The notes: generated by a model not told the origin, from the letters alone. A stretch of DNA of 64,000 bases from Flavobacterium tagetis (GCF_016735615.1 NZ_JAERSF010000006.1:62001-126000), one strand, 5' to 3'. Shown: positions 25,895 through 34,893, counted from the first letter of the stretch. Translations and numbers: made by a program.

Positions 25895-26139
25895 TGTAAA
25901 AATCAGTAGGAATTAAAACTGGAAACGCATTTACTGCTTGATTCAAAAAACCTTACTTTAAATAAATTTAAAATATATTTTTTAAGTGTTTTTCTTACTA
26001 GTTTTCAGTTATTTATAAGTAAATCAACATTTTTCAAAAATAAAACAGGTTGCATAAACCGTTATTGTTTTCTATTTTTATAAAATCAGGTTAAAACTCT
26101 TAACAGCCCGATTTTAATATTAAATAAGAGAAAATTAAA

Positions 26140-27039
26140 ATGAATAACGACAAAAAACTAAAAGCTGTCGCTTTCGGAGAAGTACTTTGGGACATTTTTG
26201 ATAATGAGAAAAAAATTGGTGGCGCACCTCTAAATGTAGCTCTTCGCATGAAAGCTTTGGGCGTAGATTCTAATATGATTAGCTGTGTAGGAAATGATGC
26301 AGACGGAGAAGCGATCATTAATGAAGTCCAAAAATTAGGCTTAGACACCAATACCATTTTAAAATCTGATGACTTCCCAACAGGATTGGTAAACGTAACT
26401 TTAGACGATACAAAATCGGCTACTTATGAAATTCTTTATCCTTCTGCTTGGGACAAAATTATCTTAAACGAAGAAACGAGAGAACTGGTTGTTAGCTCAG
26501 ATGTTTTAATATATGGAAGTCTAGTTTGCCGTGATGACGTTTCGAGAAAAGCTTTAGAAGAATTGCTCAACACACATACCTATAAAGTTTTTGATGTTAA
26601 TCTTCGAAAACCACACTACGATTATGAAACTTTACAGCATTTAATGCAGTCTGCCAATTTCATCAAATTTAATGATGAGGAGATTATGGAGATCAGTGCC
26701 GCTTTCAATTCTCCTTATACTACATTAGAAGAAAACATGAATTTTATATGCTCTTTGAGCAATGCTACAGCAATTTGCGTTACAAGAGGAAAAGATGGTG
26801 CGCTATTATTATGGGATAAACATCTTTACGAAAATGAAGGCTACACTGTAAAAGTCGAAGATACTGTTGGTGCTGGCGATTCTTTTTTAGGAGCTTTAGT
26901 CACTTCGCTTCTAAACGGAAGACAACCACAAGAAGCTTTAAATTTTGCTTGCGCAACAGGAGCTTTGGTAGCTGGATCTACAGGCGGAAATCCTGATATT
27001 CGTATAACTGATATCGAAAATCTGATTAATAAAAATTAA
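26140..27039 (+). CDS. PfkB-family carbohydrate kinase, probably fructokinase
   Basis: 299 residues. The N-terminal region has AFGEVLWDIF and KKIGGAPLNVALRMKALG, the substrate-binding signature of fructokinases. The C-terminal ATP and anion-hole motif DTVGAGDSFLGALV carries the catalytic base Asp247. It would turn fructose to fructose 6-phosphate in the cytoplasm. Its neighbours downstream make and split sucrose, so it probably returns the fructose released by the GH32 enzyme to the phosphate pool used by sucrose-phosphate synthase. Two hairpins separate it from the next gene. Confidence 0.88.
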   Translation: MNNDKKLKAVAFGEVLWDIFDNEKKIGGAPLNVALRMKALGVDSNMISCVGNDADGEAIINEVQKLGLDTNTILKSDDFPTGLVNVTLDDTKSATYEILYPSAWDKIILNEETRELVVSSDVLIYGSLVCRDDVSRKALEELLNTHTYKVFDVNLRKPHYDYETLQHLMQSANFIKFNDEEIMEISAAFNSPYTTLEENMNFICSLSNATAICVTRGKDGALLLWDKHLYENEGYTVKVEDTVGAGDSFLGALVTSLLNGRQPQEALNFACATGALVAGSTGGNPDIRITDIENLINKN

Positions 27040-27061
27040 TATTCTTGTAGATAGAATAGTC

Positions 27062-27094
27062 AAACCCGACAAGTTTTTAAAACCTGTCGGGTTT
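27062..27094. terminator. Hairpin after fructokinase (interspersed-repeat type)
   Basis: AAACCCGACA (27062-27071) pairs with TGTCGGGTTT (27085-27094), with GTTTT and AAAAC extending the stem in the loop. This sequence resembles a hairpin widely scattered in flavobacterial genomes, from general knowledge, and may be a repeat used as a terminator. Confidence 0.75.
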
Positions 27095-27120
27095 ACAACA
27101 CATATAATAAATCATTTGTG

Positions 27121-27145
27121 AAGCCTGATTTTAAAAATCAGGCTT
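27121..27145 (+). terminator. Second hairpin after fructokinase
   Basis: AAGCCTGATTTT pairs with AAAATCAGGCTT directly before a T run. It is a strong intrinsic terminator, so the sucrose synthase gene downstream has its own promoter or depends on readthrough. Confidence 0.85.
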
Positions 27146-27269
27146 TTTTTATACTTAAATCATTGCTTTTTGCTTTCAAACATGGGAAATATGTAAATTT
27201 TAAATGAAATTATTTCTTCCTAATCTATATGGGCGCAGTAACTTGTGATTTCAAATAATTTAAGGAAGA

Positions 27270-29447
27270 ATGATGAAAAAATTACGAATTTCACTTATCA
27301 ATATACACGGACTTTTAAAAGGTTCTGGTCTAGAAATAGGGCGAGATGCAGACAATGGAGGCCAGACCAAATACATATACGAATTAGCCGAATTTTTATC
27401 CCAGCATGAAGATGTCGAACACGTTCATCTTTTTACCAGATTAATAGACGATCCCGCTCTTTCTCCAGAATATTCAGTGCCTGTAGAAATTATAAATGAT
27501 AAATTGGATATTAGGCGAATACCGTTTCTAGGAAAAAAATACAAACCAAAAGAACAGCTTTGGGAAGGTCTTGATACTTTTGTAAATGGTGCGATGCAGC
27601 ACATTAAACAGCATAATATTTTTCCTGATTGGATTCACTCCCATTATGCAGATGCGGGATATGCCGCAGCCGAATTATCTGCCGTTTTAAATATTCCTTT
27701 TGCACACACAGGACATTCTTTAGGATTTTACAAAAAGAAAAAACTAATTGAAAGCGGTGAAACAGAAGAAGAACTTGAGAAAAAATTTAAGTTTAAAGCC
27801 AGAATTTCTGCAGAAGAAAGAACCTTAGAACTCGCAGAATTTATTGTCACTTCGACCGAACAAGAAATTGAAACCTACAAGGCCTATAAAAACTTCGAAT
27901 TAGGAAAATACCACGCCATTTCTCCCGGAATAGATACCCGAAAATTTGTTCCTTATTATTATCAGGAAAATGATTCTGATAAACATATGGAAGAAGCTCA
28001 GCGAAAATATTGGGTTGCCGAATCTATTTCTAAATTTCTAACCAATCCCCATAAGCCTATTATTCTGGCGCTTTCGAGACCTGACCGCCACAAAAACTTA
28101 AATACTCTAATTGAAGTTTACGGAAAAGACAAAGAACTGCAAAGCATAGCCAATCTGGTCATTTTTGCTGGAATTCGAAAAGACATTGCCAAAATGCCAG
28201 AATCGGAGAAAAACGTTTTAACCGATTTGCTTCTTTTAATGGATAAATACGATTTGTACGGAAAAATGGCAATTCCGAAGAAACATGATGTTGAAAATGA
28301 AGTTTCGATTATCTATCGTTATGCCGCAGAAAAAAGAGGTGTTTTTGTCAATTTAGCTTTACATGAAAATTTCGGTTTAACCGTTATAGAATCGGCTAGT
28401 TCTGGACTTCCTGTTGTAGTGACCAAAAACGGTGGCCCTTCAGAAATTATTCCTGTTTGCCAAAACGGAGAATTGGTGAATCCGCAAGAAGAAAGTCAGA
28501 TCAAAAAAGCACTTCGAAATATTTTAACCGATGAAAATCAATGGAAATATTACTCAAATAATGGTGCCATTAATATCCAGAAATATTATAGTTGGGTCAG
28601 TCACGTCAATCAATACGTCGATTTGATCAATGAGAATTTGTCGGTTTCTTCAACTGGAATCAAAAAACAGCATTATCCCAATATCAATATCAGCCGATTA
28701 AAACGAAAGATCGATCACTTATTGGTTTCTGATATTGACGGAACATTAATTGAACCCAAATTGGCCAATCCAGGTCTGAAAGAATTAAAAACACATTTGA
28801 CTAACCGAACTGATAAAATGGCTTTTGCAATGGCTTCGGGACGAAATTTGGATTTAGTAAAAAAAGTAATTGACGAAGAAGAATTTCCCCTACCCGACTT
28901 TATTATTTGTTCTGTTGGAACCGAGATTTATTACACCAATGGAAAGGATTATATTTTGGATAAAGGTTGGGCAAAATTTCTTGCAGGAAGATGGAAACGA
29001 GAAGATATCGTAAACAGATTAAAAGCCATTAAATGGATAAAAATTCAGGAAGAAGAAGCTCAAAACCCTTATAAAATCTCGTATTATTATGATAAAGAAC
29101 AGTACAATCATGATGAACTAATTACCGCTTTAGGAACAGGCTGGTATAAAGTCAATATTATTCCGAGTCATGGGCAGTTTTTAGATTTTATTCCCAAAAG
29201 AGCTTCCAAAGGAAATGCGATTAAGTTCTTGTGCAGAAAATGGTCTATTCCGTTAAGCAATGTAATTGCGGCAGGAGATTCTGGAAATGATGTCGATATG
29301 TTTAGAGGTTCTGTAAAAGGAATTATTGTTGGAAATCGAAGTGAAGAACTTGCCGATTATGAAACAACAAAAAGCATTTATGTCGCTAAAAATTCTGCTT
29401 CAGAAGGGATTTTGGAAGGTTTAAAACATTATAAAGTCATTAAATAA
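27270..29447 (+). CDS. Sucrose-phosphate synthase / sucrose-phosphatase fusion
   Basis: 725 residues with two enzymes in one chain. Residues 1-470 or so are a GT-B glycosyltransferase of the sucrose-phosphate synthase type (SLINIHGLLKGSG, GRDADNGGQTKYIYELAEFL, SHYADAGYAAAELS, ALSRPDRHKNL, ALHENFGLTVIESASSGLPV). Residues 480-725 are a HAD-IIB phosphatase (LLVSDIDGTLIEP, AMASGRNLDLVKKVI, AAGDSGNDVDMFRG). The pair would make sucrose 6-phosphate from a nucleotide sugar and fructose 6-phosphate, then release sucrose. Two adjacent ATGs, 27270 and 27273, follow a good AAGGAAG. It heads a group that includes a GH32 enzyme. Confidence 0.9.
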   Translation: MMKKLRISLINIHGLLKGSGLEIGRDADNGGQTKYIYELAEFLSQHEDVEHVHLFTRLIDDPALSPEYSVPVEIINDKLDIRRIPFLGKKYKPKEQLWEGLDTFVNGAMQHIKQHNIFPDWIHSHYADAGYAAAELSAVLNIPFAHTGHSLGFYKKKKLIESGETEEELEKKFKFKARISAEERTLELAEFIVTSTEQEIETYKAYKNFELGKYHAISPGIDTRKFVPYYYQENDSDKHMEEAQRKYWVAESISKFLTNPHKPIILALSRPDRHKNLNTLIEVYGKDKELQSIANLVIFAGIRKDIAKMPESEKNVLTDLLLLMDKYDLYGKMAIPKKHDVENEVSIIYRYAAEKRGVFVNLALHENFGLTVIESASSGLPVVVTKNGGPSEIIPVCQNGELVNPQEESQIKKALRNILTDENQWKYYSNNGAINIQKYYSWVSHVNQYVDLINENLSVSSTGIKKQHYPNINISRLKRKIDHLLVSDIDGTLIEPKLANPGLKELKTHLTNRTDKMAFAMASGRNLDLVKKVIDEEEFPLPDFIICSVGTEIYYTNGKDYILDKGWAKFLAGRWKREDIVNRLKAIKWIKIQEEEAQNPYKISYYYDKEQYNHDELITALGTGWYKVNIIPSHGQFLDFIPKRASKGNAIKFLCRKWSIPLSNVIAAGDSGNDVDMFRGSVKGIIVGNRSEELADYETTKSIYVAKNSASEGILEGLKHYKVIK

Positions 29448-29457
29448 AAAGAATAAG

Positions 29458-29567
29458 CCACGAATTACACGAATTTAAAAATAGTTCAACGACAACTTTG
29501 TCAAAGTTTAAAACTTTGACAAAGTTCTTCAACTTAGAATTCGTGAAAATTCGTGCCATTCGTGGCA
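29458..29567. repeat. Nested inverted repeat between sucrose genes
   Basis: Outer arms GCCACGAAT (29458) and ATTCGTGGC (29559-29567) enclose second arms ACACGAATTT and AAATTCGTG. At the centre is a 33-base palindrome, AACTTTGTCAAAGTTT (29495-29510) against AAACTTTGACAAAGTT (29512-29527), with a one-base loop. The arrangement is MITE-like and does not look like a simple terminator. Confidence 0.8.
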
Positions 29568-29604
29568 AAAAAAAATATACTAACAGTTTAAAATAAATAA
29601 TAAA

Positions 29605-31116
29605 ATGTATTCAGGTTCAGGATTTAGCAACTGGGAAATTGGAGATGTTGATGTATTTATTGATGAAAAAGGAATTCATCATTTATTTCATTTAATTATT
29701 CCTAATCACGATTATATAGCACATGCGATCTCAAAAGATGGTCTTTCGTGGAAACGAGTAAAAAATGCCTTATTTGTTGGCGATCCCGGAGAATGGGACG
29801 ACGATATGTTATGGACGATGCATATTAGCAAAAAATCGGATGGTGAAGGTTATGAAATGTATTACACTGGCTTGAAACGTCAGGATAAAGGAATTGAACA
29901 AAAAGTTGGAAGAGCCATTTCTGCCGATTTAATTACTTGGAAAAAAGAAAACCTATACGGACTTCCTTTTAAAAGCGAAGCTCCACATTATGAAGGTCCA
30001 AACAACAATCCAAGGCAATGGATTAGTTTTCGTGATCCTTTTAAATACCAATACAAAGGCGAAGATTATCTGTTAATCTGCGCCCGAAGCGCCTCTGGAC
30101 CAACATATCGCAGAGGCTGTATTGGTGTTGCAAAAAGAGAAAAAGAAGGTTTTGTGCTTCAAAAACCGCTTCATATTCCGTATGTTTATGATGATGTGGA
30201 ATGTCCTTGTGTTTTTGAAATTAAAGGAACCCATTATCTTTTAGGATCCATTAGAGAAGATATTAAAATTCGTTATTGGTCTTCGCCAGAATTTAGAGGA
30301 GAATATTCTGCATTTCACAATAACGTACTGATGCCACAAGGAAACTATGCTGCCAGAGTGGTTAAAGATGGGAAACACTTCTTGGTTTACAATTTCTATT
30401 TTGCAGACGGAAATGTTAATACACACCGCGTAATTCCGCCACCAAAAGAATTGGATGTTGATAAAAGCGGAAGACTTTTGCTGAAAAGTTATTACTATTG
30501 GGAAAAACTGTATCAGAAAACGATTCTTCAAAAAGACCTTCCTCACCCCTTGCCGATTCTAGGAAATCCAACTGCAGAATTTGTTTTGGAAAACGAAAGC
30601 AAATGGCGTTTTGGATGCCGAAGCGGTTACGAAATTTATGGTTTCGAAAAACCTTCTAACGATTTTGTATGGGAAGGAACATTGTCTGTTGAAGGAATGG
30701 GAAAAACGGGTTTTGTAATTGAATGTGATAAAGAAGGCACAGGATATTACATTTCGATTGATTTTATGAATGGTTTTGTCCAATTTAGAGCTTGGGGATT
30801 TAATGAAAAGGATGTGAAGAATAATTTTATTTTTGAAAACATTCAGACCAATCAATTTGAAATCAGCGAAGAAAAACAGATCTCTTTTAAGATTATCCGT
30901 TATGGAAATTACTATGAGCTTTCGATTAACGACATTGTCAAACTGACTTTACTAGATTTCAAATACAATGAAGGAAAAATTGGGATTTACGTCTGTTCGG
31001 CAGTTATCTCTATAAGCGATTCTAAAATTCATGTAATTCCAGAGCCAGAAAACGAATATGCTGCTTCAGATCCTGAAAAATATGATAATGAACTACAGCC
31101 TAATTCTTTAATTTAA
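29605..31116 (+). CDS. GH32-family glycoside hydrolase (sucrose/fructan-type), cytoplasmic
   Basis: 503 residues with no signal peptide. The first 300 residues are a five-bladed propeller: VDVFIDEKG in the nucleophile blade, RDP at 143-145 (transition-state stabiliser) and EC at 199-200 (acid/base). This is the GH32 order, though the usual WMNDPNG is replaced by a divergent GDVDVFIDEKG. The C-terminal 200 residues form a beta-sandwich (GKTGFVIECDKEGTGYYISI). It probably splits sucrose or a sucrose derivative inside the cell, beside the genes that make sucrose and phosphorylate fructose. Specificity is uncertain because of the altered nucleophile blade. Confidence 0.82.
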   Translation: MYSGSGFSNWEIGDVDVFIDEKGIHHLFHLIIPNHDYIAHAISKDGLSWKRVKNALFVGDPGEWDDDMLWTMHISKKSDGEGYEMYYTGLKRQDKGIEQKVGRAISADLITWKKENLYGLPFKSEAPHYEGPNNNPRQWISFRDPFKYQYKGEDYLLICARSASGPTYRRGCIGVAKREKEGFVLQKPLHIPYVYDDVECPCVFEIKGTHYLLGSIREDIKIRYWSSPEFRGEYSAFHNNVLMPQGNYAARVVKDGKHFLVYNFYFADGNVNTHRVIPPPKELDVDKSGRLLLKSYYYWEKLYQKTILQKDLPHPLPILGNPTAEFVLENESKWRFGCRSGYEIYGFEKPSNDFVWEGTLSVEGMGKTGFVIECDKEGTGYYISIDFMNGFVQFRAWGFNEKDVKNNFIFENIQTNQFEISEEKQISFKIIRYGNYYELSINDIVKLTLLDFKYNEGKIGIYVCSAVISISDSKIHVIPEPENEYAASDPEKYDNELQPNSLI

Positions 31117-31122
31117 AAAATT

Positions 31123-31644
31123 ATGAATATTAAAATCCTTAAAATCCAAATTGCGTTAGTGCTTTTACTAATTTTTAATGCCACAAATGCACAACAAAAA
31201 GACGCTGAAAAATGCCGTTATACCAAAACCAATTATGGATTTCTGATGGTTCTTCGCGAAGGCGATAATGTTTTGGAACTAATTGAAAATCTTGCAAAAG
31301 AACAAAAAATACCTTCTGCCAATTTTACTGGAATTGGTTTTGCACAAGAAGCCACTTTCGGTTTTTATGATTTTGGCGAAAAGAAGTTTCATCCCAAAAC
31401 TTTCAATAAAGTCGAAATGGGAAGTATTACAGGATCTATTGCCTGGAACGGAGACAAACCTTCGATACACATGCACGGCGTGGCAACCGATGACAAATTT
31501 GATGCGTACGGTGGTCATATTTTGGGCTTAAAAGTCGGAACAGGTTCTATGGAAATTTATATCACAGTAAATTCAGAAAAATTAGAAAGAAAAATTGAAC
31601 AGCCTTTGAATGCGAACGTTTTACAATTGCCTTGTTTGAAGTAG
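31123..31644 (+). CDS. PPC (DUF296) domain protein with signal peptide
   Basis: 173 residues. A clear signal peptide (LALVLLLIF-like core, ending NATNAQQ) precedes a PPC/DUF296 fold: GFLMVLREGDNVLELIENLA, GIGFAQEATFGFYD, MGSITGSIAWNGDKPSIHMH and YGGHILGL. PPC domains are often called DNA-binding from the plant AHL proteins, but bacterial members bind metal or have unknown roles. Export from the cytoplasm is incompatible with DNA binding. It follows the GH32 gene by 6 bases, so it may be cotranscribed. Confidence 0.82.
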   Translation: MNIKILKIQIALVLLLIFNATNAQQKDAEKCRYTKTNYGFLMVLREGDNVLELIENLAKEQKIPSANFTGIGFAQEATFGFYDFGEKKFHPKTFNKVEMGSITGSIAWNGDKPSIHMHGVATDDKFDAYGGHILGLKVGTGSMEIYITVNSEKLERKIEQPLNANVLQLPCLK

Positions 31645-31719
31645 ATTTTGGTTAAAGGAGCTGTTTTTATTTTGAAAGATAAAACCTATATTGGCGTTCC
31701 AAACTCATAATTTAATAAA

Positions 31720-32310
31720 ATGCCACAAAGTCCGTCTCCCGAAGAGGTAAAGAGAGTTTTCGAAAATTATTTTTCTGCTGATATGAATATCTGGAAAGGA
31801 TTTTCGGAGAAAATTAAAATACGTGAATTTAACAAGTCTGAAATCATAAAAGATTATCACGGTGTCGAAAAATATCTCAACATCATCATCAAAGGATCTG
31901 CGGGTTTATTTGTTTGGGACGGAAAGAGAGACATTTGCATCAATCTACTTTACGAAAACAGTTTTATAAGTGATTATATGTCTTTTTTAAATCAGCAGCC
32001 GTCAGTTATTAAAACTGAAGCTTTAGAAGATGTAACGCTTTGGTCTATTTCTCATCAAGATTTAAATGAATTGTACCAAAGATCTGAAACAGGCTTGCGA
32101 ATTGGAAAAGCCATTTCTGAAATGCTCTACGTGCGCAAACAACAAGAACAGATTAATCTTTTGACGCTTTCTCCTCAAGAACGCTATTTGAAACTTATAG
32201 AAGGGCGACCAGAAATTTTTCAGAGAACACCTTTAAAAATCATTGCTTCTTATCTCGGATTAACAGCCGAAAGTTTAAGCCGAATTCGAAAAAGAGTCAT
32301 GGAAAAATGA
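31720..32310 (+). CDS. Crp/Fnr-family transcriptional regulator
   Basis: 196 residues. The N-terminal cyclic-nucleotide-binding-like barrel (KIREFNKSEIIKDYHGVEKY, IIIKGSAGLFVW, LYENSFISDYMSFLNQQPSV) lacks a Cys cluster, so it is not an FNR-type oxygen sensor. The C-terminal HTH reads FQRTPLKIIASYLGLTAESL followed by SRIRKRVM. This short type is common in Bacteroidota and usually binds no cyclic nucleotide. It is followed by a membrane peptidase gene with its own promoter. Its targets are not known. Confidence 0.88.
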   Translation: MPQSPSPEEVKRVFENYFSADMNIWKGFSEKIKIREFNKSEIIKDYHGVEKYLNIIIKGSAGLFVWDGKRDICINLLYENSFISDYMSFLNQQPSVIKTEALEDVTLWSISHQDLNELYQRSETGLRIGKAISEMLYVRKQQEQINLLTLSPQERYLKLIEGRPEIFQRTPLKIIASYLGLTAESLSRIRKRVMEK

Positions 32311-32350
32311 TTTCTTACCCAAAGTCAATTTTATTTTCATTTATGCGCCA

Positions 32351-32358
32351 TAAGTTTG
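32351..32358 (+). promoter_or_regulatory. -7 element of the CPBP gene
   Basis: TAAGTTTG is an exact TAnnTTTG match, placing a start of transcription about 22 bases before ATG 32387. No good -33 was found. Confidence 0.4.
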
Positions 32359-32386
32359 CTTCACTAAACCAAACAAATTTAAAACG

Positions 32387-33076
32387 ATGAAAAATAAAAT
32401 CAACTTTGGAGCAATTATAGTTTTTTATGTAATCGCAGTAATCTGCAGATATGCAGCTGTAAAAACCAATTTATTATCTGAAATAGAAAATCCGTATTTA
32501 GTGATTTTGCTTCGTGGCGTTGGTCCAGCTTTAGGAGCTTTAGCGGCAATAAAAATATTCTCGCTTCATAACCCGATGTCATTAAAAGGAATATACAAAA
32601 ACGCAATTGTTCCTTTTGCCGTATATTGGTTGCTTCCTGCCGTTTTAATTGCTGGCGTTTATTATGTAACTATTGGCAAATTCCCAATTTTATTAATGTT
32701 TACTGTTTTAACCTACGGACTTTTGGAAGAAATCGGCTGGCGAGGATTTTTACAAGAACAATTAAAATCGCTTCCTAAATTTACTTCTATATTAATTATT
32801 ACTGTCCTTTGGTTTGCTTGGCATTTAAATTTAGAAACCACGCTAAGCAACATGATTTTCCTTGGAATCATTTTCTTCGGAACTTGGGGAATAGGAAAAG
32901 TATATTCTTCTACAGGATCATTACTGGCTGTGGCAGGAGTACATTCGCTAAACAATTTCTTCCGCGATGGCTTGCATGAAACAGAACTTACTTTAATTGC
33001 AATTTTACTATTAATATGGGTTGGTTTTATTATTCTTTACAACAAAAAATTTAAAACTGTTGCAAATCCAGCTTAA
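32387..33076 (+). CDS. CPBP-family intramembrane metalloprotease
   Basis: 229 residues with about seven hydrophobic segments. The motif EEIGWRGFLQEQL (EExxxR) near residue 110, FAWHLNLETT (second His motif) and GVHSLNNFF (HxxxN) are the three active-site motifs of the CPBP/CAAX family. These proteins process membrane substrates, including prenylated proteins or bacteriocins in some lineages. Its role here cannot be deduced. It is downstream of the Crp/Fnr gene in the same direction. Confidence 0.88.
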   Translation: MKNKINFGAIIVFYVIAVICRYAAVKTNLLSEIENPYLVILLRGVGPALGALAAIKIFSLHNPMSLKGIYKNAIVPFAVYWLLPAVLIAGVYYVTIGKFPILLMFTVLTYGLLEEIGWRGFLQEQLKSLPKFTSILIITVLWFAWHLNLETTLSNMIFLGIIFFGTWGIGKVYSSTGSLLAVAGVHSLNNFFRDGLHETELTLIAILLLIWVGFIILYNKKFKTVANPA

Positions 33077-33133
33077 CTTAATTCTGCAGGCAATTGAGAT
33101 AGTTTCTGCAAAACCTAAGAGAATAATTTTTTC

Positions 33134-33188
33134 ACGCAGATTATGCAGATTATGCAGATTTAAATCAGTGAAAATCCTTTAATCTGTG
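33134..33188. repeat. Short tandem repeat with inverted flank
   Basis: Three 9-base units AYGCAGATT (33134-33142, 33143-33151, 33152-33160) are followed by a segment ending AATCTGTGG, an imperfect reverse of the first unit. It resembles repeats scattered through related genomes, by general knowledge only. Confidence 0.55.
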
Positions 33189-33196
33189 GCAAAAAA

Positions 33197-33230
33197 AAAC
33201 AGCGCAAACATTTTAAGTTTTGCGCTGTTT
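33197..33230. terminator. Bidirectional terminator
   Basis: AAACAGCGCAAA (33197-33208) and TTTGCGCTGTTT (33219-33230) form a perfect 12-bp stem between the convergent CPBP gene and the 33236 gene. Confidence 0.88.
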
Positions 33231-33235
33231 CTATT

Positions 33236-33592
33236 CTAATTTAATCTTTCCGTAGTTTCAACTCTCAAACAATGTTCACTACCAAGATAAAGCGGATTTC
33301 CATGTTTCTCAGACCAGAATCCGTCTAAAACATCTTTAGTGATACATTTGTAAACTACAACACCTTTATAAATTTTATTGTCGTCTCCTTTATAATTAAA
33401 ATTAATTACCAGAATATTATCTTTAAAAAAGCCTGTTCCTTTTTGCTGATGCGAGTTGATAACCCAATTTGCTTTAATTCTGTTATTTTTATCCAACGTT
33501 AAAGTCAAAACACCTTTGTATGTAATGTCATTACTGTCGTCCTGATTGCTTCCCGAAACAGAAAAGGTGCCTACTAAATCTTGTATTGTCAT
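33236..33592 (-). CDS. Small soluble beta-rich protein of unknown function
   Basis: 118 residues with no signal peptide. The sequence is dominated by beta-strand patterns: DLVGTFSVSGSNQDD, YKGVLTLTLDKNNRIKANWV, ILVINFNYKGDDNKIYKGVV, VVYKCITKDVLDGFWSEK. This suggests a small lipocalin-like barrel. I do not recognise a named family. It is divergent from the type III polyketide operon, with 173 bp between, and has its own terminator. Confidence 0.65.
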   Translation of the reverse strand: MTIQDLVGTFSVSGSNQDDSNDITYKGVLTLTLDKNNRIKANWVINSHQQKGTGFFKDNILVINFNYKGDDNKIYKGVVVYKCITKDVLDGFWSEKHGNPLYLGSEHCLRVETTERLN

Positions 33593-33765
33593 TGGTAAAT
33601 GCTGCTAATTTTCGGCAAAAATAAAGATTATCTTTTAAATGAATTTCTTATTCTCTTTTTCCCTAATAAAAACGATCTTTATCTTTTAAGACAAAGGTTG
33701 AAATTTTGTTAATTTATTATCAAATTAAGTAAAGTTCGTGTAAGAATTATGACTAAATTGGTAGT

Positions 33766-34893
33766 ATGAGAACAAATCCCGATGTACTTATTATTGGAGG
33801 CGGTCTTGCAGGTCTTGCAGGCGCTTTACACTTATCCAAAAAAGGATTGAAGGTTGTTCTTATCGAAAAAAACACCTATCCAAAACATAAAGTCTGCGGA
33901 GAATATATTTCAAATGAAATTCTTCCGTACTTGCTATGGCTTGGTGTTGATGTTTCAAAACTGCATCCCACAAGCATTTCTAATTTTGAATTTACAGCTC
34001 AAAACGGTAAAACGGCAAAAACAAAACTTCCGTTGGGCGGTTTCGGAATCAGCCGTTACGAATTGGATCATTTTCTATTTCAAAAAGCAGCAGAAAACGG
34101 CTGTTCGATTATAGCAGAAACAGTTACCAATATTTCTTTTGAAAACGACATTTTTACTATAACAACTTCCGAAGAAACGCTTTCTGCAAAAATAGTTCTG
34201 GGCGCTTATGGCAAAAGATCTAATATTGATCAGGTTTTGGAAAGAGATTTTATTTCTAAGAAATCACCATGGTTAGCCGTTAAAGGACATTATTCTGGAA
34301 ATTTTGATGAAAAACTTGTCGCTTTATACAATTTTCAAGGCGGTTATTGCGGTGTTTCAAAAGTAGAAAACGACATTGTAAATATTTGTTATCTAGCCGA
34401 TTTTGAAACTTTTAAAAAATATAAAAATATTGAAGAGTATCAGAAATCAGTACTTTATAAAAATAAAAAGCTAAAAGCTGTTTTTGAAAACAGCACTTCC
34501 TTATTTGAAAAACCTTTAACCATAAGCCAAATTTCATTTGACAGAAAAGAACCTGTAGAAAACCATCTTTTAATGATTGGAGATACTGCAGGATTAATTC
34601 ACCCAATGTGTGGCAACGGCATGGCAATGGCCATTCATAGTGCCAAAATAGCTTCCGAATTGGTATTGGATTTCTATTATGGAAAAATAGAATCCAGAAA
34701 TGAATTGGAGAAAAAGTATATTCAGGAATGGAAAAAGCATTTTAGTAAAAGATTATTCTTTGGACGAATATTAGCCAAAGCGCTGACCTATAAAAATTTT
34801 ACACACGCAATGACAACTGTAGCCGCTTCAGTTCCGTCATTGCTTTCTCTTATTGTAAAACAAACACATGGACGCCCCGTAACAGTTGAATAA
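33766..34893 (+). CDS. FAD-dependent oxidoreductase, geranylgeranyl-reductase/hydroxylase type (first gene of type III PKS operon)
   Basis: 375 residues. GGGLAGLAGALHLSKKG at the N-terminus binds FAD, KHKVCGEYIS is a geranylgeranyl-reductase-family hallmark, and LMIGDTAGLIHPMCGNGMAM is the second FAD motif. Members either reduce prenyl double bonds or hydroxylate aromatic rings. It is upstream of a methyltransferase and a type III polyketide synthase, the same trio as srsC, srsB and srsA of Streptomyces griseus, where the flavoprotein hydroxylates an alkylresorcinol. By analogy it probably oxidises the ring product. The next ATG follows its stop directly. Confidence 0.85.
   Translation: MRTNPDVLIIGGGLAGLAGALHLSKKGLKVVLIEKNTYPKHKVCGEYISNEILPYLLWLGVDVSKLHPTSISNFEFTAQNGKTAKTKLPLGGFGISRYELDHFLFQKAAENGCSIIAETVTNISFENDIFTITTSEETLSAKIVLGAYGKRSNIDQVLERDFISKKSPWLAVKGHYSGNFDEKLVALYNFQGGYCGVSKVENDIVNICYLADFETFKKYKNIEEYQKSVLYKNKKLKAVFENSTSLFEKPLTISQISFDRKEPVENHLLMIGDTAGLIHPMCGNGMAMAIHSAKIASELVLDFYYGKIESRNELEKKYIQEWKKHFSKRLFFGRILAKALTYKNFTHAMTTVAASVPSLLSLIVKQTHGRPVTVE

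Larger units (their letters stand above)
25772..26139. other. Divergent intergenic region, receptor and fructokinase
   Basis: No open reading frame of note lies in this gap of 368 bases. It carries the receptor promoter and a perfect 12-base palindrome at 25883. The remainder is A+T-rich with nothing else recognised. Confidence 0.6.

Noticed and set aside
27062..27145. Two hairpins considered as a CRISPR fragment
   Set aside because: They are unlike each other in sequence, with no spacers; they are terminators or an interspersed repeat.
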